A stretch of 25,352 nt of DNA from Saprospiraceae bacterium (GTDB taxonomy: Bacteria > Bacteroidota > Bacteroidia > Chitinophagales > Saprospiraceae). Both the position numbers and the translations under genes were made by a program. Positions within the stretch are counted from its first letter, which is position 1. Every line of letters starts with the position of its first letter. The notes beneath the pieces are model-generated. The model did no database searches. It saw nothing but the letters and a program-made list of their open reading frames with translations, and was not told where the DNA came from. This document shows positions 7,100 through 18,400 of this stretch, piece after piece. The stretch lies in contig JABDPK010000214.1 in the NCBI GenBank assembly GCA_013042795.1, positions 1-25,352 of the forward strand, written 5' to 3'.

Positions 7100-8296
7100 A
7101 TGGCTAAAGAAACTTTTCAACGTACTAAGCCCCATGTTAATGTCGGAACCATTGGTCACGTTGATCACGGAAAAACGACCTTGACAGCAGCGATTACTTA
7201 CGTTTTGGCTGAAAAAGGATTATCAGAAAAGATGGACTACGATGCAATTGATGGTGCACCTGAAGAAAAAGAAAGAGGTATCACGATCAACACTGCCCAC
7301 GTTGAATATGAAACAGACAACAGACACTACGCTCACGTAGATTGTCCTGGTCACGCCGACTATGTAAAAAACATGGTAACGGGTGCTGCTCAAATGGATG
7401 GAGCCATCCTTTGTGTTGCAGCTACGGATGGTCCTATGCCTCAGACAAGAGAGCACATTCTTCTTTGTCGTCAGGTTGGTGTTCCAAAAATTGTTGTTTT
7501 TATCAACAAAGTAGACCTGGTTGATGATGAAGAAATGCTTGAGTTGGTTGAAATGGAAGTCCGTGAATTATTGGACCAATACGAATTCGACGGTGACAAT
7601 GCTGTTGTAGTTATGGGTTCTGCATTGAAAGCTTTGGAAGGCGATGACGCTGCCAAAGAACAAATCATGGAACTTATGAGTGCCGTTGACTCTGAAATTC
7701 CTGAACCTGTAAGAGAAGTAGATAAAGACTTCCTTATGCCTATCGAAGACGTATTCTCTATTACTGGTAGGGGAACTGTTGCAACTGGTAGAATCGAAAG
7801 AGGTGTTATCAATACTGGTGACCCGGTTGAAATCGTAGGTATGATGGCTGAAGGCGAAAAGCCTTTGACTTCTACGATCACAGGAGTTGAAATGTTCAGA
7901 AAGATTCTTGAAAGAGGTGAAGCTGGTGATAATGCAGGTCTTCTTTTGAGAGGTATTGATAAAAATGAAATTAAGAGAGGAATGGTTATCGTTAAGCCTG
8001 GATCTGTAAACCCTCACAAAAACTTCAAAGCTGAGGTTTATGTTCTTGGGAAAGACGAAGGTGGAAGACACACACCATTCTTTAACGGCTACCGACCACA
8101 ATTTTACTTCAGAACGACTGATGTAACTGGTGATGTTAAATTACCTGATGGCGTTGAAATGGTAATGCCTGGTGATAATGTATCACTTGAAGTTAACCTG
8201 ATCAACAAAATTGCGATGGAGAAAGGTTTGAGGTTTGCGATCAGAGAGGGTGGTAGAACAGTAGGAGCCGGTCAGGTGACTGAAATTCTCGAATAA
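7100..8296 (+). CDS. tuf: Translation elongation factor Tu
   Basis: EF-Tu delivers aminoacyl-tRNA to the ribosomal A site with GTP hydrolysis. The 398-residue protein has the usual length and all three domains. GTPase motifs: P-loop GHVDHGKT at residues 19-26, switch I with RGITI around 58-62, DCPGH at 80-84 with catalytic His84, and NKVD at 135-138. Domain 2 begins near residue 210 ([20 protein letters not shown]), and domain 3 carries the conserved [13 protein letters not shown] and ends in [11 protein letters not shown]. It sits between the four-tRNA cluster and tRNA-Trp, the standard Bacteroidota arrangement, and is probably cotranscribed with the upstream tRNAs. Transcription likely ends at the hairpin 28 bases downstream. 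Confidence 0.99.
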   Translation: MAKETFQRTKPHVNVGTIGHVDHGKTTLTAAITYVLAEKGLSEKMDYDAIDGAPEEKERGITINTAHVEYETDNRHYAHVDCPGHADYVKNMVTGAAQMDGAILCVAATDGPMPQTREHILLCRQVGVPKIVVFINKVDLVDDEEMLELVEMEVRELLDQYEFDGDNAVVVMGSALKALEGDDAAKEQIMELMSAVDSEIPEPVREVDKDFLMPIEDVFSITGRGTVATGRIERGVINTGDPVEIVGMMAEGEKPLTSTITGVEMFRKILERGEAGDNAGLLLRGIDKNEIKRGMVIVKPGSVNPHKNFKAEVYVLGKDEGGRHTPFFNGYRPQFYFRTTDVTGDVKLPDGVEMVMPGDNVSLEVNLINKIAMEKGLRFAIREGGRTVGAGQVTEILE

Positions 8297-8323
8297 GAAG
8301 TTATTTGAAATAAATAATAATTT

Positions 8324-8359
8324 GAAAATTAAGCACTCTTTAGAGGGTGCTTAATTTTC
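8324..8359 (+). terminator. Terminator after tuf
   Basis: Stem GAAAATTAAGCAC (8324-8336) pairs perfectly with GTGCTTAATTTTC (8347-8359) and extends inward by three more pairs, including a G-T, to a 4-base loop TTAG. The A- and T-rich outer part supplies the U tract of the 3' strand (TTTTCTGTT). Only 28 bases separate it from tRNA-Trp. Confidence 0.75.
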
Positions 8360-8387
8360 TGTTATTGCACGGAAGAATTGTGAATCT

Positions 8388-8460
<73 letters not shown>

Positions 8461-8478
8461 CAACTTTAACTTATAAAA

Positions 8479-8673
8479 ATGAATGATATAGTTTTATATA
8501 TTAAGGAAAGCTACAACGAACTGATACACAAGGTAACATGGCCGACGTGGCCTAACCTGTTTAGTAGTACACGAATTGTTATTGTAGCATCCATTATTAT
8601 ATCACTGATCATCTTTTTGATGGATGTCGTATCCAAAGGGATATTGACAAGTATCTACGAGTTGAATTTTTAA
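8479..8673 (+). CDS. secE: Preprotein translocase subunit SecE
   Basis: A 64-residue SecE of the short, single-span bacterial type. An amphipathic N-terminal helix (YIKESYNELIHKVTWPTW) contains the conserved K-V-x-W-P-T element that lies along the membrane surface, followed by one transmembrane helix, roughly residues 32-52 (IVIVASIIISLIIFLMDVV). Known role: it clamps SecY in the SecYEG channel for protein export and membrane insertion. Position between tRNA-Trp and nusG is the conserved one. ATG start; 18 bases to nusG. Confidence 0.96.
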   Translation: MNDIVLYIKESYNELIHKVTWPTWPNLFSSTRIVIVASIIISLIIFLMDVVSKGILTSIYELNF

Positions 8674-8691
8674 TTAAACTGGAATATTTCC

Positions 8692-9237
8692 ATGTCTGAA
8701 GAAACTAGATGGTATTCTTTACGCGTCATTAGCGGTAAAGAAAAGAAAATCAAGGAATACATTGAACTTGAACTGCAAAGGAGAAAATGGAACGACTTTG
8801 TACCTCAGGTTCTGGTACCTTCAGAAAAGGTTTATAAGATCAGGAACGGTAAAAAGGTGATCCTGGAAAGGAATATCTTACCCGGCTATATACTGATTGA
8901 AGCCTTTCCTTCGAAATTCTCCGGTGAAATTATTCAGGCTATCGCAAATGTCCCTAATGTGATTCACTTTTTGGGCAAGGGTAATCCAATCCCAATGCGA
9001 CAGTCAGAAGCAAACAGGATGTTAGGTAAAGTGGATGAGTCCCAGGAAGTTGGTGAATCTATGCTTGAACCATTCATCGTAGGTGAAACAGTTAAGATAA
9101 TCGATGGCCCTTTCAATGATTTTGTTGGAGATATCAAGGAAGTGAACGAGGAGAAAAAGAAATTGAAGGTCATTGTTAAAATATTTGGAAGAGGCACTGA
9201 AGTTGAATTAAACTTCATGCAGGTAGAAAAACAATAA
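8692..9237 (+). CDS. nusG: Transcription termination/antitermination factor NusG
   Basis: A 181-residue NusG of normal length. The N-terminal NGN domain (residues ~5-110: WYSLRVISGKEKKIKEYIE, then NILPGYILIEA) binds the RNA polymerase clamp. The C-terminal KOW domain (~125-181: FIVGETVKIIDGPFNDFVG, ending LNFMQVEKQ) contacts Rho or ribosomal protein S10 in the family. It thus couples transcription to translation or termination. The charged insert between NGN strands (VPSEKVYKIRNGKKVILER) is a usual Bacteroidota feature. It lies in the secE-rplK operon, 27 bases before rplK. Confidence 0.97.
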   Translation: MSEETRWYSLRVISGKEKKIKEYIELELQRRKWNDFVPQVLVPSEKVYKIRNGKKVILERNILPGYILIEAFPSKFSGEIIQAIANVPNVIHFLGKGNPIPMRQSEANRMLGKVDESQEVGESMLEPFIVGETVKIIDGPFNDFVGDIKEVNEEKKKLKVIVKIFGRGTEVELNFMQVEKQ

Positions 9238-9264
9238 TCAATAACTCATAATTACTTAGGCTTT

Positions 9265-9723
9265 ATGGCAAAGGAAGTTGATGGTTTTATAAAATTGCAA
9301 GTCAGAGGTGGAAGTGCTAATCCATCTCCTCCGGTAGGACCAGCTCTTGGTGCTAAAGGGGTAAATATCATGGAGTTTTGCAAAAGATTCAATGCAAAAA
9401 CAGAGGACAGCAGGGGAAAAGTATTACCTGTGGTCATCACTGTTTATAAGGATAAATCTTTTGATTTTATTATCAAAACTTCACCGGCAGCAGTTCAGTT
9501 GCTGGAAGCTGCAAAATTGAAAAAAGGTTCAGCTGAGTCAAATAGAGATAAAGTAGGTACTGTAACCTGGGACCAGGTAAAAGTAATTGCTGAAGATAAA
9601 ATGGCTGATTTGAATGCACATAAAATTGAATCTGCTATGAGAATGATAGCAGGTACAGCAAGAAGTATGGGCTTGGTTGTCAATGGGAATGCTCCTTGGG
9701 ACGAAGCTGCAAACGCAAATTAA
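9265..9723 (+). CDS. rplK: 50S ribosomal protein L11
   Basis: L11 binds the GTPase-associated region of 23S rRNA and forms the stalk base where elongation factors dock. The 152-residue product carries the N-terminal proline-rich PPVGPALG element (residues 22-29, the thiostrepton-site region), followed by [12 protein letters not shown], and the C-terminal rRNA-binding domain ending in [10 protein letters not shown]. It is about ten residues longer than E. coli L11, owing mainly to a C-terminal extension ([12 protein letters not shown]). ATG at 9265 is the first in-frame start that fits the family ([12 protein letters not shown]). Confidence 0.98.
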   Translation: MAKEVDGFIKLQVRGGSANPSPPVGPALGAKGVNIMEFCKRFNAKTEDSRGKVLPVVITVYKDKSFDFIIKTSPAAVQLLEAAKLKKGSAESNRDKVGTVTWDQVKVIAEDKMADLNAHKIESAMRMIAGTARSMGLVVNGNAPWDEAANAN

Positions 9724-9742
9724 TTTATTTATTAACAAGGGA

Positions 9743-9759
9743 GTTCGCTTAGAACGAAC
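9743..9759 (+). promoter_or_regulatory. Small hairpin in the rplK-rplA spacer, possible translational control site
   Basis: GTTCG (9743-9747) can pair with CGAAC (9755-9759) around the loop CTTAGAA. It lies 20 bases before the rplA start in the only sizeable spacer of the rplK-rplA pair. L1 autoregulates its operon in several bacteria by binding an mRNA stem-loop, so this is a candidate site, but I cannot match it to a known L1 motif. Confidence 0.3.
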
Positions 9760-9778
9760 GCTAAAACCTTAATGTTCT

Positions 9779-10468
9779 ATGGCTAAATTAGGCAAGAAAA
9801 GAAAAAGCGCTGAAGCCAAGGTGGATAAAGACAAATTGTATTTGTTGGATGAAGCCATGTCTTTGGTAAAAGAGGTCAACACAGCAAAATTTGATGCCTC
9901 TGTGGATCTGCATATCCGACTTGGTGTTGACCCTAGAAAAGCAGATCAGGCAATCAGGGGTACTGTTTCTCTTCCCAATGGTACTGGTAAAACTAAACGT
10001 GTACTGGTTCTCTGTACTCCTGATAAGGAGGAAGAGGCTAGAGCCGCAGGTGCAGATCATGCCGGATTGGATGAATTTATTCAAAAGATTCAACAGGGAT
10101 GGACTGATATAGATGTTATCATTGCTGCACCCAATGTAATGGGGCAGGTAGGAAAAGTTGGCCGTATTCTCGGTCCACGTGGTTTGATGCCAAACCCCAA
10201 GTCCGGTACAGTAACACCAAATATTGCTGCTGCTGTTCAGGATGTAAAGGGAGGTAAAATTGCTTTCAGAGTTGACAAATATGGAATAATCCACAGCTCT
10301 ATTGGAAGGGTATCATTCACACCCGAAAAACTGTTAGAAAATGCAAAAGAATTGCTTGTAACAATTAACAAGCTAAAGCCTTCTTCTGCAAAAGGAACGT
10401 ATATGAAATCAATTAGTGTGGCAAGCACTATGAGTCCGGGAATTAAAGTTGACCCGAGGGATATTTAA
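9779..10468 (+). CDS. rplA: 50S ribosomal protein L1
   Basis: A 229-residue L1, the normal bacterial length. L1 forms the mobile stalk near the E site and helps release deacylated tRNA. Family marks visible: [20 protein letters not shown] near residue 40-60, the interdomain segment [19 protein letters not shown] (~125-145), and [22 protein letters not shown] in the second half. Bacterial L1 proteins often act as repressors of their own mRNA; the hairpin at 9743-9759 may be relevant. The gene ends 22 bases before rplJ. Confidence 0.98.
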   Translation: MAKLGKKRKSAEAKVDKDKLYLLDEAMSLVKEVNTAKFDASVDLHIRLGVDPRKADQAIRGTVSLPNGTGKTKRVLVLCTPDKEEEARAAGADHAGLDEFIQKIQQGWTDIDVIIAAPNVMGQVGKVGRILGPRGLMPNPKSGTVTPNIAAAVQDVKGGKIAFRVDKYGIIHSSIGRVSFTPEKLLENAKELLVTINKLKPSSAKGTYMKSISVASTMSPGIKVDPRDI

Positions 10469-10490
10469 TAATCTATTAAAGTTTAGAAAA

Positions 10491-11021
10491 ATGACACGAG
10501 AAGAAAAAACAATGGTCGTCGAAGAACTTAAAAATAAGTTTGCTGACACTTCGTTCTTTTACATCGCGGATTCCTCAGGATTGACTGTTGATCAGATCAA
10601 TAAATTCCGTGGAATGTGCTACGAAAAAGGCGTTGAAATGCGTGTTGTAAAAAACACATTGATTAGAAAAGCACTTGAAGCAGTGAGTGAGGATAAAGGA
10701 TATGAAGAATTATATGATTCTTTGAAAGGTCCATCTTCATTGATGTTTGCTGAAATTGCAAATACACCAGCAAAGGTGATCGAAGAATTCAGAAGGAGCT
10801 TTGATAAGCCGATCTTAAAAGCGGCTTATATTGATTCAGGTATCTATATAGGTGATGATGCGCTGAAAGATCTTTCTGCATTGAAGTCTAAAGAAGAGTT
10901 GGTAGGAGAGATCATCTTGTTGTTGCAGTCCCCTGCGAAAAATGTTATTTCTTCACTTAAGTCAGGTGGTTCAACCATCGCCGGATTGGTGAAAACATTA
11001 CAGGATAGGGCTGAAAATTAA
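10491..11021 (+). CDS. rplJ: 50S ribosomal protein L10
   Basis: L10 anchors the L7/L12 dimers to the ribosome. The frame is open back to 10449, but those extra 14 residues overlap the end of rplA; the ATG at 10491 (MTREEKTMVVEELKNKF) matches the family N-terminus, giving 176 residues. The globular domain shows FFYIADSSGLTVDQINKFR and VVKNTLIRKAL, and the C-terminal helix that binds L7/L12 follows after ~135. The spacer to rplA is only 22 bases, too short for the long L10-binding leader found before rplJ in enterobacteria and Bacillus, so any autoregulatory site would have to lie in rplA or be absent. Confidence 0.97.
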   Translation: MTREEKTMVVEELKNKFADTSFFYIADSSGLTVDQINKFRGMCYEKGVEMRVVKNTLIRKALEAVSEDKGYEELYDSLKGPSSLMFAEIANTPAKVIEEFRRSFDKPILKAAYIDSGIYIGDDALKDLSALKSKEELVGEIILLLQSPAKNVISSLKSGGSTIAGLVKTLQDRAEN

Positions 11022-11094
11022 TTTGGCTTCCAAGCTAATCGCATCTTTAATTGATTTATTGATGTAATTATTTAAAATATTTAAAACAAAATTC

Positions 11095-11478
11095 ATGGCA
11101 GACTTAAAGTCAATCGCAGATCAGTTAGTAAACTTAACTGTAAAAGAAGTTAACGAATTAGCTGATATCTTGAAAGAGGATTATGGTATTGAACCTGCTG
11201 CTGCAGCTGTTGCTGTTGCTGCTGGTCCTGCTGCAGGCGGAGGCGGAGACGCCGGTGCTGCAGAGCAAACTGAATTTACGGTCATGTTGAATTCTGCTGG
11301 ATCAGCAAAATTGGCAGTCGTAAAAGAAGTGAAAAATCTTTTAGGTCTAGGACTTAAAGATGCAAAAGTACTTGTTGATGGAGCACCTTGTCCATTAAAA
11401 GAAGGTGTATCTAAAGATGAAGCAGAATCATTGAAATCTGCTTTAGAAGCTGCTGGAGCTGACGTTGAATTAAAGTAA
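11095..11478 (+). CDS. rplL: 50S ribosomal protein L7/L12
   Basis: A 127-residue stalk protein that recruits and stimulates the translational GTPases. Domains: N-terminal dimerisation and L10-binding part (residues 1-~35, [20 protein letters not shown]), an Ala/Gly-rich hinge at about 38-58 containing [11 protein letters not shown], and the C-terminal factor-binding domain ([35 protein letters not shown]). The hinge is glycine-rich but of normal length. The 73-base spacer after rplJ is AT-rich, and the 156-base spacer to rpoB contains a strong hairpin. Confidence 0.98.
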   Translation: MADLKSIADQLVNLTVKEVNELADILKEDYGIEPAAAAVAVAAGPAAGGGGDAGAAEQTEFTVMLNSAGSAKLAVVKEVKNLLGLGLKDAKVLVDGAPCPLKEGVSKDEAESLKSALEAAGADVELK

Positions 11479-11535
11479 TACGTTCGCACTAGACAGTTAA
11501 TGATCAAAGCAAGTTTAATTTGCATATAAAGAAAA

Positions 11536-11572
11536 GGTGGCTTAGTTACTGAATGCAGTAGCTAGGCTAACC
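11536..11572 (+). promoter_or_regulatory. Long hairpin in the rplL-rpoB spacer (candidate processing or attenuation element)
   Basis: The 5' strand 11536-11551 (GGTGGCTTAGTTACTG) pairs with 11556-11572 (CAGTAGCTAGGCTAACC): 14 consecutive pairs including three G-T, one bulged A at 11570, then two G-C pairs, closed by the tetraloop AATG. The next T run (11590-11595) starts 17 bases later, so it is not a standard intrinsic terminator. The same spacer in E. coli holds a processing/attenuation site. Confidence 0.6.
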
Positions 11573-11634
11573 CTGTTTATATATTAGACTTTTTTGAGTG
11601 TAATATTATTTTTTCAGGTTAAAATTTATGTTTA

Positions 11635-14600
11635 ATGGCTCGAGCTAGCGCAGTTGAAAAAACTTCAGGTAGCAGGCATAATTTTGGTAAAATAAAATTA
11701 GCCTCTGAATATCCTGATTTACTCGAAATTCAGATTAAATCATTCAAAGAGTTTTTCCAGTTGGAAACAACTCCTGAAAATCGAGGTAATGAAGGGCTTT
11801 TTAATGTATTTCAGGACAATTTCCCAATAACTGACGCACGAAATATCTTCGTACTAGAATTCCTGGATTATTTTATTGATCCACCCCGGTATTCTATAGA
11901 CGAATGTATGGAGAGAGGATTGACGTATTCTGTTCCGTTAAAGGCAAAATTAAGATTGTCATGTAACGACGAAGAACACGTTGATTTTCAGACTATTGTA
12001 CAGGATGTATTTTTAGGGAACATACCATATATGACGCCCAAAGGTACTTTCGTAATCAATGGTGCTGAACGTGTTGTTGTATCACAACTTCACAGGTCTC
12101 CAGGTGTGTTTTTTAGCCTGAATTTCCACCCCAATGGTTCCAAGATATATTCTGCCAGGGTAATCCCTTTCAAAGGGGCCTGGATGGAATTTACGACGGA
12201 TATCAATAATGTCATGTATGCATATATCGACAGGAAGAAGAAATTTCCTGTCACAACTCTATTGCGTGCTATCGGGTACGATTCCGATAAGGATATTCTT
12301 GAAATATTTGGACTTTCAGAAGAAATTAAGGCCGATAAAAGGTCTTTGAAAAAAGCGATCGGCCGTAAACTTGCTGCCAGGGTTCTTAAAAAATGGAATG
12401 AAGATTTCGTAGATGAAGATACGGGTGAGGTTGTAACTATCGAGCGAAATGAGATCATTCTTGAAAGAGATGATACGCTTGATGAAGAGAACATTCAGCT
12501 TATCCTGGATTCTTCAGTAGAATCTATTATCCTTCAAAAAGCAAAAGAAGGTGATGATGCTAAAGACTTCAGTATCATTTATCAGACGCTTCAGAAAGAC
12601 CCTTCAAGTTCTGAACTTGAAGCCGTTACACAAATATACCGACAACTAAGAGGTACAGATCCACCTGACGAAGAAACAGCAAGAGGGATCATCGATAAAT
12701 TGTTTTTCTCCGATAAGAGATATAACCTTGGAGAAGTAGGTCGATACAAGATCAACAGGAAACTGGAACTTGATATTGATTTGAAAACGCTCGTGCTTAC
12801 CAAGGATGATATCATCGAGATCATTAAATACATCGTTGATCTTATCAACCAGCGCGCTGAACTTGACGATATTGACCACCTGAGTAACAGGAGAGTAAGA
12901 ACAGTTGGAGAACAATTGTATTCGCAGTTTGGTGTTGGACTGGCAAGAATGGCCAGGACAATTCGCGAAAGAATGAATGTAAGGGATAACGAGGTATTTA
13001 CCCCGATTGACCTGATCAATGCAAGAACACTATCATCAGTGATCAATTCATTCTTCGGAACCAGCCAATTATCACAATTCCTCGATCAGACGAACCCGCT
13101 TTCAGAGATCACTCATAAAAGAAGGATTTCAGCTTTAGGACCTGGAGGACTTTCCAGGGAACGTGCAGGTTTCGAAGTAAGGGACGTTCATTACTCACAT
13201 TATGGTCGTCTTTGTACAATTGAAACGCCGGAAGGACCGAATATTGGTCTTATCTCGACGCTTTGTGTACATGCCAAAGTGAATAAGATGGGATTCCTCG
13301 AAACGCCTTACCGAAAGGTTAACAAGGGTGTCGTTGATCTCAAATCAAGGATTGAATATCTGAGTGCAGAAGGAGAAGATTACAAAAAAATAGCACAGGC
13401 GAATGCCCCTTTAAATGAAAAAGGTGCTTTCGTTATTGACAGGATAAAGTGCAGGGAGCATGGTGACTTCCCGGTACTTGGACCGAAAGAAATTGAATAC
13501 ATGGACGTTGCACCAAACCAGATTGTTGGTGTATCAGCTTCCTTGATTCCATTCCTTGAGAACGATGATGCCAACAGGGCCCTGATGGGATCCAACATGC
13601 AACGGCAGGCAGTACCACTGGTAAGGCCTAAAGCTCCTATTGTTGGTACCGGAATTGAAAGTAAGGTAGCAGAAGATTCCAGGATTCTTATCAATGCTGA
13701 AGGTAAAGGAAAAGTGCAGTATGTTGATGCAGAGAAAATTGTCATCGAATACGACAGATCAAAAAACGACGAACTTGTTTCTTTTGAAAGTAATGTCAAA
13801 ACATATAATCTGACTAAGTTCAAGCGAACAAACCAGGGTACCACCATCAACCTGAAACCAATTGTAAAGAAAGGTGACAGGGTGGTCAAAGGGACGCTCT
13901 TGAGTGATGGTTATGCAACCGAGAAAGGAGAACTGGCACTTGGACAGAATCTCCTTGTATCTTTCATGCCATGGAAAGGATACAATTTTGAGGACGCCAT
14001 TGTACTTTCAGAACGTGTTGTACGTGAGGATGTATTTACATCTATTCATATCGTAAGCTACGAGCTTGAAGTCCGGGATACCAAACTTGGTGAGGAAGAA
14101 CTGACAAATGATATTCCAAATGTGAGTGAAGAAGCTACCAAAGATCTTGATGAAAATGGTGTCATCAGGCTTGGTGCGTGGGTGAAGGAAGGAGATATCC
14201 TTATTGGAAAGATCACACCAAAAGGTGAATCGGATCCAACACCGGAAGAAAAACTCCTGAGAGCGATCTTCGGAGATAAAGCAGGTGACGTAAAAGATGC
14301 TTCATTGAAGGCACCTCCAAGTACGAAAGGTATCATTATTGATAAAAAATTATTCGCTAGGGCGAAAAAGGATAAATTCCAGAAAGTTCAGGAAAAAGAA
14401 TTGCTGTCAAAACTGGAAGATTCTCATGCAGTAGCTCTGAATGAATTAAGGACGACCCTCATTGATAAATTACTCTTCTTACTGAAAGGAAAAGTTTCTG
14501 CTGGTGTCAAGAGTATTTATAATGAAGAGCTGGTTGGAAAAGGATCCAAATTCACGACGAAGGTTCTGAAAGACCTTGATTACAGCCAGGTTGATTATTC

Positions 14601-15465
14601 CAACTGGTCGAATGAAAATTCTACCAACAAATTGATTTCGAGCCTGTTGCATAATTACAGCATCAAGGTGAATGAAGAAGTTGGACGTTATAAGAGAGAG
14701 AAATTTAATATCAGTATCGGGGACGAGTTGCCTGCAGGTGTATTGAAACTGGCCAAGGTTTATCTTGCTAAAAAGAGAAAACTGAAAGTAGGTGATAAAC
14801 TTGCCGGACGTCACGGAAATAAAGGTATTGTATCAAGAATCGTAAGACAGGAAGATATGCCATTCCTTGAGGATGGAACTCCTGTGGATATCGTTCTTAA
14901 CCCCTTGGGTGTACCATCAAGGATGAATCTTGGACAGATTTTCGAAACGGTTCTGGGATGGGCTGGTCAGAAGATCGGAATGAAGTTCGCAACACCAATT
15001 TTCGATGGAGCTAGCCTTGATGAAATTGATGAATACATCAAAAAAGCAGAACTGCCTGGTCTCGGTCAAACATACTTGTATGATGGAGAAACTGGAGACA
15101 GGTTCCACCAGGAAGCTACTGTGGGAATTATCTACATGTTGAAACTGTCTCACATGGTGGATGATAAGATGCATGCAAGATCAATTGGTCCTTATTCTTT
15201 GATTACTCAGCAACCTCTTGGTGGTAAAGCACAGTTTGGAGGTCAGAGATTTGGAGAAATGGAAGTATGGGCACTTGAAGCCTTTGGAGCATCAAGTATC
15301 CTGCAGGAATTGCTAACCATCAAGTCCGATGACATTATCGGAAGAGCTAAAGCTTATGAAGCAATCGTTAAAGGTGAAAACCTTCCGACGCCAGGAATTC
15401 CGGAATCATTCAATGTATTGGTTCATGAATTAAGAGGACTAGCGCTTGATGTAAAATTTGATTAA
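11635..15465 (+). CDS. rpoB: DNA-directed RNA polymerase subunit beta
   Basis: The 1276-residue beta subunit of the RNA polymerase core, of usual Bacteroidota length. It begins [20 protein letters not shown] and ends in [14 protein letters not shown], the conserved C-terminus that docks on beta'. The rifampicin-binding segment is at about 475-506 ([20 protein letters not shown]); the positions most often mutated in resistant strains keep the sensitive-type residues Asp484, His494 and Ser499, so no target-site resistance is predicted here. Active-site elements include KGYNFEDAI and the late [10 protein letters not shown]. The ATG at 11635 is preceded by an AT-rich leader; a nearby ATG at 11628 is out of frame. 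Only 18 bases separate it from rpoC. Confidence 0.99.
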   Translation: MARASAVEKTSGSRHNFGKIKLASEYPDLLEIQIKSFKEFFQLETTPENRGNEGLFNVFQDNFPITDARNIFVLEFLDYFIDPPRYSIDECMERGLTYSVPLKAKLRLSCNDEEHVDFQTIVQDVFLGNIPYMTPKGTFVINGAERVVVSQLHRSPGVFFSLNFHPNGSKIYSARVIPFKGAWMEFTTDINNVMYAYIDRKKKFPVTTLLRAIGYDSDKDILEIFGLSEEIKADKRSLKKAIGRKLAARVLKKWNEDFVDEDTGEVVTIERNEIILERDDTLDEENIQLILDSSVESIILQKAKEGDDAKDFSIIYQTLQKDPSSSELEAVTQIYRQLRGTDPPDEETARGIIDKLFFSDKRYNLGEVGRYKINRKLELDIDLKTLVLTKDDIIEIIKYIVDLINQRAELDDIDHLSNRRVRTVGEQLYSQFGVGLARMARTIRERMNVRDNEVFTPIDLINARTLSSVINSFFGTSQLSQFLDQTNPLSEITHKRRISALGPGGLSRERAGFEVRDVHYSHYGRLCTIETPEGPNIGLISTLCVHAKVNKMGFLETPYRKVNKGVVDLKSRIEYLSAEGEDYKKIAQANAPLNEKGAFVIDRIKCREHGDFPVLGPKEIEYMDVAPNQIVGVSASLIPFLENDDANRALMGSNMQRQAVPLVRPKAPIVGTGIESKVAEDSRILINAEGKGKVQYVDAEKIVIEYDRSKNDELVSFESNVKTYNLTKFKRTNQGTTINLKPIVKKGDRVVKGTLLSDGYATEKGELALGQNLLVSFMPWKGYNFEDAIVLSERVVREDVFTSIHIVSYELEVRDTKLGEEELTNDIPNVSEEATKDLDENGVIRLGAWVKEGDILIGKITPKGESDPTPEEKLLRAIFGDKAGDVKDASLKAPPSTKGIIIDKKLFARAKKDKFQKVQEKELLSKLEDSHAVALNELRTTLIDKLLFLLKGKVSAGVKSIYNEELVGKGSKFTTKVLKDLDYSQVDYSNWSNENSTNKLISSLLHNYSIKVNEEVGRYKREKFNISIGDELPAGVLKLAKVYLAKKRKLKVGDKLAGRHGNKGIVSRIVRQEDMPFLEDGTPVDIVLNPLGVPSRMNLGQIFETVLGWAGQKIGMKFATPIFDGASLDEIDEYIKKAELPGLGQTYLYDGETGDRFHQEATVGIIYMLKLSHMVDDKMHARSIGPYSLITQQPLGGKAQFGGQRFGEMEVWALEAFGASSILQELLTIKSDDIIGRAKAYEAIVKGENLPTPGIPESFNVLVHELRGLALDVKFD

Positions 15466-15483
15466 TCTTAAAATCTAAGATAA

Positions 15484-18400
15484 ATGCCATTTAAAAGGAA
15501 TAACACACAAAGTACCGATAGCTTTAATTCGATTACGATCAGCCTGACTTCTCCCGATGAGATTCTTGAAAGATCATATGGAGAAGTTTTAAAGCCGGAA
15601 ACAATCAACTACAGGACATACAAACCTGAAAGAGACGGTTTGTTTTGCGAAAGGATTTTCGGACCTGTGAAAGATTATGAATGTTATTGCGGGAAATATA
15701 AAAGGATCAGGTATAAAGGTATAGTTTGTGACAGATGTGGCGTGGAAGTTACTGAGAAGAAGGTCCGAAGGGAAAGAATGGGTCATATCAAACTGGTTGT
15801 GCCCGTTGTGCATATCTGGTTCTTTAAATCTCTTCCTAATAAAATTGGATATCTTCTGGGGATTTCTTCCAAAAAACTTGAATCCATCATCTATTATGAA
15901 AGATATGTAGTCATTCAACCAGGTGTGAAAGAAGGTGAGATAGAGATGAAAGAATTATATACCGAAGAGGAATATTTCGAGATTCTTGATACTCTGCCTC
16001 AGGACAACCAGATGCTGGATGATACCGATCCACAGAAGTTTATTGCAAAAATGGGTGCTGAAGCCGTAAAAGAACTTTTGGAACGGTTAAAACTTGATGA
16101 ACTTTCCTACCAGTTGAGACACCAGGCAGCAACAGAGACTTCACAACAAAGAAAGTCTGAAGCTTTGAAAAGGCTTAGAGTTGTTGAGGCTTTCAGAGAT
16201 GGACAGACAAGAATAGAAAACAAGCCTGAATGGGCTATTATAGAATACCTTCCGATTATTCCACCGGAACTAAGGCCATTGGTACCATTGGATGGTGGAC
16301 GATTTGCCAGTTCTGATCTTAATGACCTTTACAGGAGGGTGATTATCAGGAATAACAGGCTGAAAAGACTCCTTGAGATCAAAGCCCCTGAAGTAATTCT
16401 CAGGAATGAAAAGAGGATGTTGCAGGAAGCAGTAGATTCTCTTTTTGATAATTCAAGAAAATCCAATGCCGTAAAGGCTGAAGGAGGGCGATCTCTTAAG
16501 TCATTAAGTGATATCCTGAAAGGTAAGCAAGGACGTTTCCGACAAAATCTTCTTGGTAAAAGGGTTGATTACTCCGGACGTTCAGTAATTGTTGTAGGTC
16601 CGAATCTACATCTACATGAATGTGGACTTCCAAAAGGAATGGCCGCTGAATTGTTCAAGCCATTCGTGATCAGGAAATTGATTGAAAGAGGAATTGTCAA
16701 GACGGTAAAATCTGCTAAGAAACTGGTTGACCGGAAAGATAATGTCATTTGGGAAATCCTTGAGAATGTACTAAAAGGACATCCGGTCCTTCTGAATCGG
16801 GCTCCTACATTACACAGACTTTCTATCCAGGCTTTCCAGCCGAAACTGGTCGAAGGAAAAGCAATACAGTTACATCCATTGGTTACCGGTGCATTTAACG
16901 CCGACTTTGATGGTGACCAGATGGCCGTTCACGTGCCATTAAGCCAGGGTGCTATACTGGAAGCCCAGGTATTGATGTTGTCTTCACATAACATTCTGAA
17001 CCCCCAGAACGGATCGCCAGTCGCACTGCCGTCTCAGGATATGGTTCTTGGACTTTATTACCTTACAAAAGAACATCCTGAATTGGCTGTTGGAAAGAAT
17101 GGTAAAGATCATATCTTTTATTCTCCTGAAGAGGTAATGATTGCCTACAATGAAGGAAAACTTGATCTCCATAAAGGAATCAAGGTCAGAGCTGAAATAG
17201 AGGATGAAGAAGGAAACTTTGTAAAAGGACTGGTTGACACAACGGTTGGAAGAGTTTTATTCAACCAGAAAAAACCTGAAGGTGTCCCTTATATTAATAC
17301 GCTATTGACCAAGAAAAATCTGAAAAATGTAATTTCTGATATAATTACACGAACAGATCTTCCTACGACAGCAACGTTCCTGGATGAAATCAAGGAAATG
17401 GGATTCTACTGGTCTTTCAAAGCTGGATTATCGTTTAACCTTGGTGACTTGATTAATCCGACGATCAAGGAAAAAACGCTTATTGAAGCTGGTGAAGAAG
17501 TTGAAGAGGTTTGGGAAAACTATAATATGGGTCTTATTACTCCTAATGAGCGGTATAATCAGGTTATTGACAAGTGGACTTATGCCGATAATAAGATTAC
17601 CGAGAACCTTATGAAGGAGTTGCAGGAAGATAAGGCCGGATTTAATTCTGTATATATGATGCTTGACTCTGGAGCAAGGGGTTCTAAGCAGCAGATCAAG
17701 CAGTTATGCGGATTAAGAGGACTGATGGCCAAACCAAGAAAATCAGGAGATACGGGAGGTGCAATTATCGAGAATCCGATCCTTTCCAACTTCCTTGAAG
17801 GATTATCTGTACAGGATTACTTTATATCTACTCACGGTGCTCGTAAAGGTCTTGCCGATACAGCCCTGAAAACAGCAGATGCAGGATACCTGACAAGAAG
17901 ATTGGTAGATGTATCCCAGGATGTAATTATCATGGATGAGGATTGTGATACGCTCAGAGGTATCGCAATGACTGCATTCGTTGAAAACGATAAGATCGTT
18001 GAATCTCTTGCTTCGAAAATTGAAGGAAGATATGTGTTGAATGATGTCTACCACCCTGAAACAGAAGAGTTGCTGCTTGAAGCTGGTGAATACATCGACA
18101 AGAAAATAGCAGAGAAGATCGATAATTCAGGTATAGAAGAACTTAAGATCAGATCTGTGCTGACTTGTGAAACAAAGCTAGGTGTATGTTCCAAATGTTA
18201 TGGTAAAAACCTTGCAACAAACAGGATAGCGGAAAAAGGAGATGCTGTAGGTATTATAGCTGCACAAAGTATTGGAGAACCAGGTACACAGTTGACACTT
18301 CGTACATTCCACGTGGGAGGTATTGCATCTGTATCGAAAGCTGAATCAGAAATCATTTCCAAACAGGATGGCGTCCTTGAATTTGACAATGTAACGGCCA

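Noticed and set aside
7471..8101. Long minus-strand frames (136 and 177 codons) inside tuf
   Set aside because: They are shadows of the strongly biased codon use of tuf; composition is Ser/Thr- or Phe/Ser-rich with no domain, and they overlap each other.
10449..10490. Upstream extension of rplJ
   Set aside because: It overlaps the end of rplA and is not conserved in L10; the ATG at 10491 matches the family N-terminus.
13060..13153. Possible rifampicin-resistance variation in rpoB
   Set aside because: The key positions Asp484, His494 and Ser499 keep the sensitive-type residues; the small differences from E. coli are ordinary for the phylum.
12090..13889. Several 89-169 codon minus-strand frames in rpoB
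   Set aside because: Low-complexity Ser/Leu-rich antisense frames with no start context or family resemblance, opposite a fully conserved gene.
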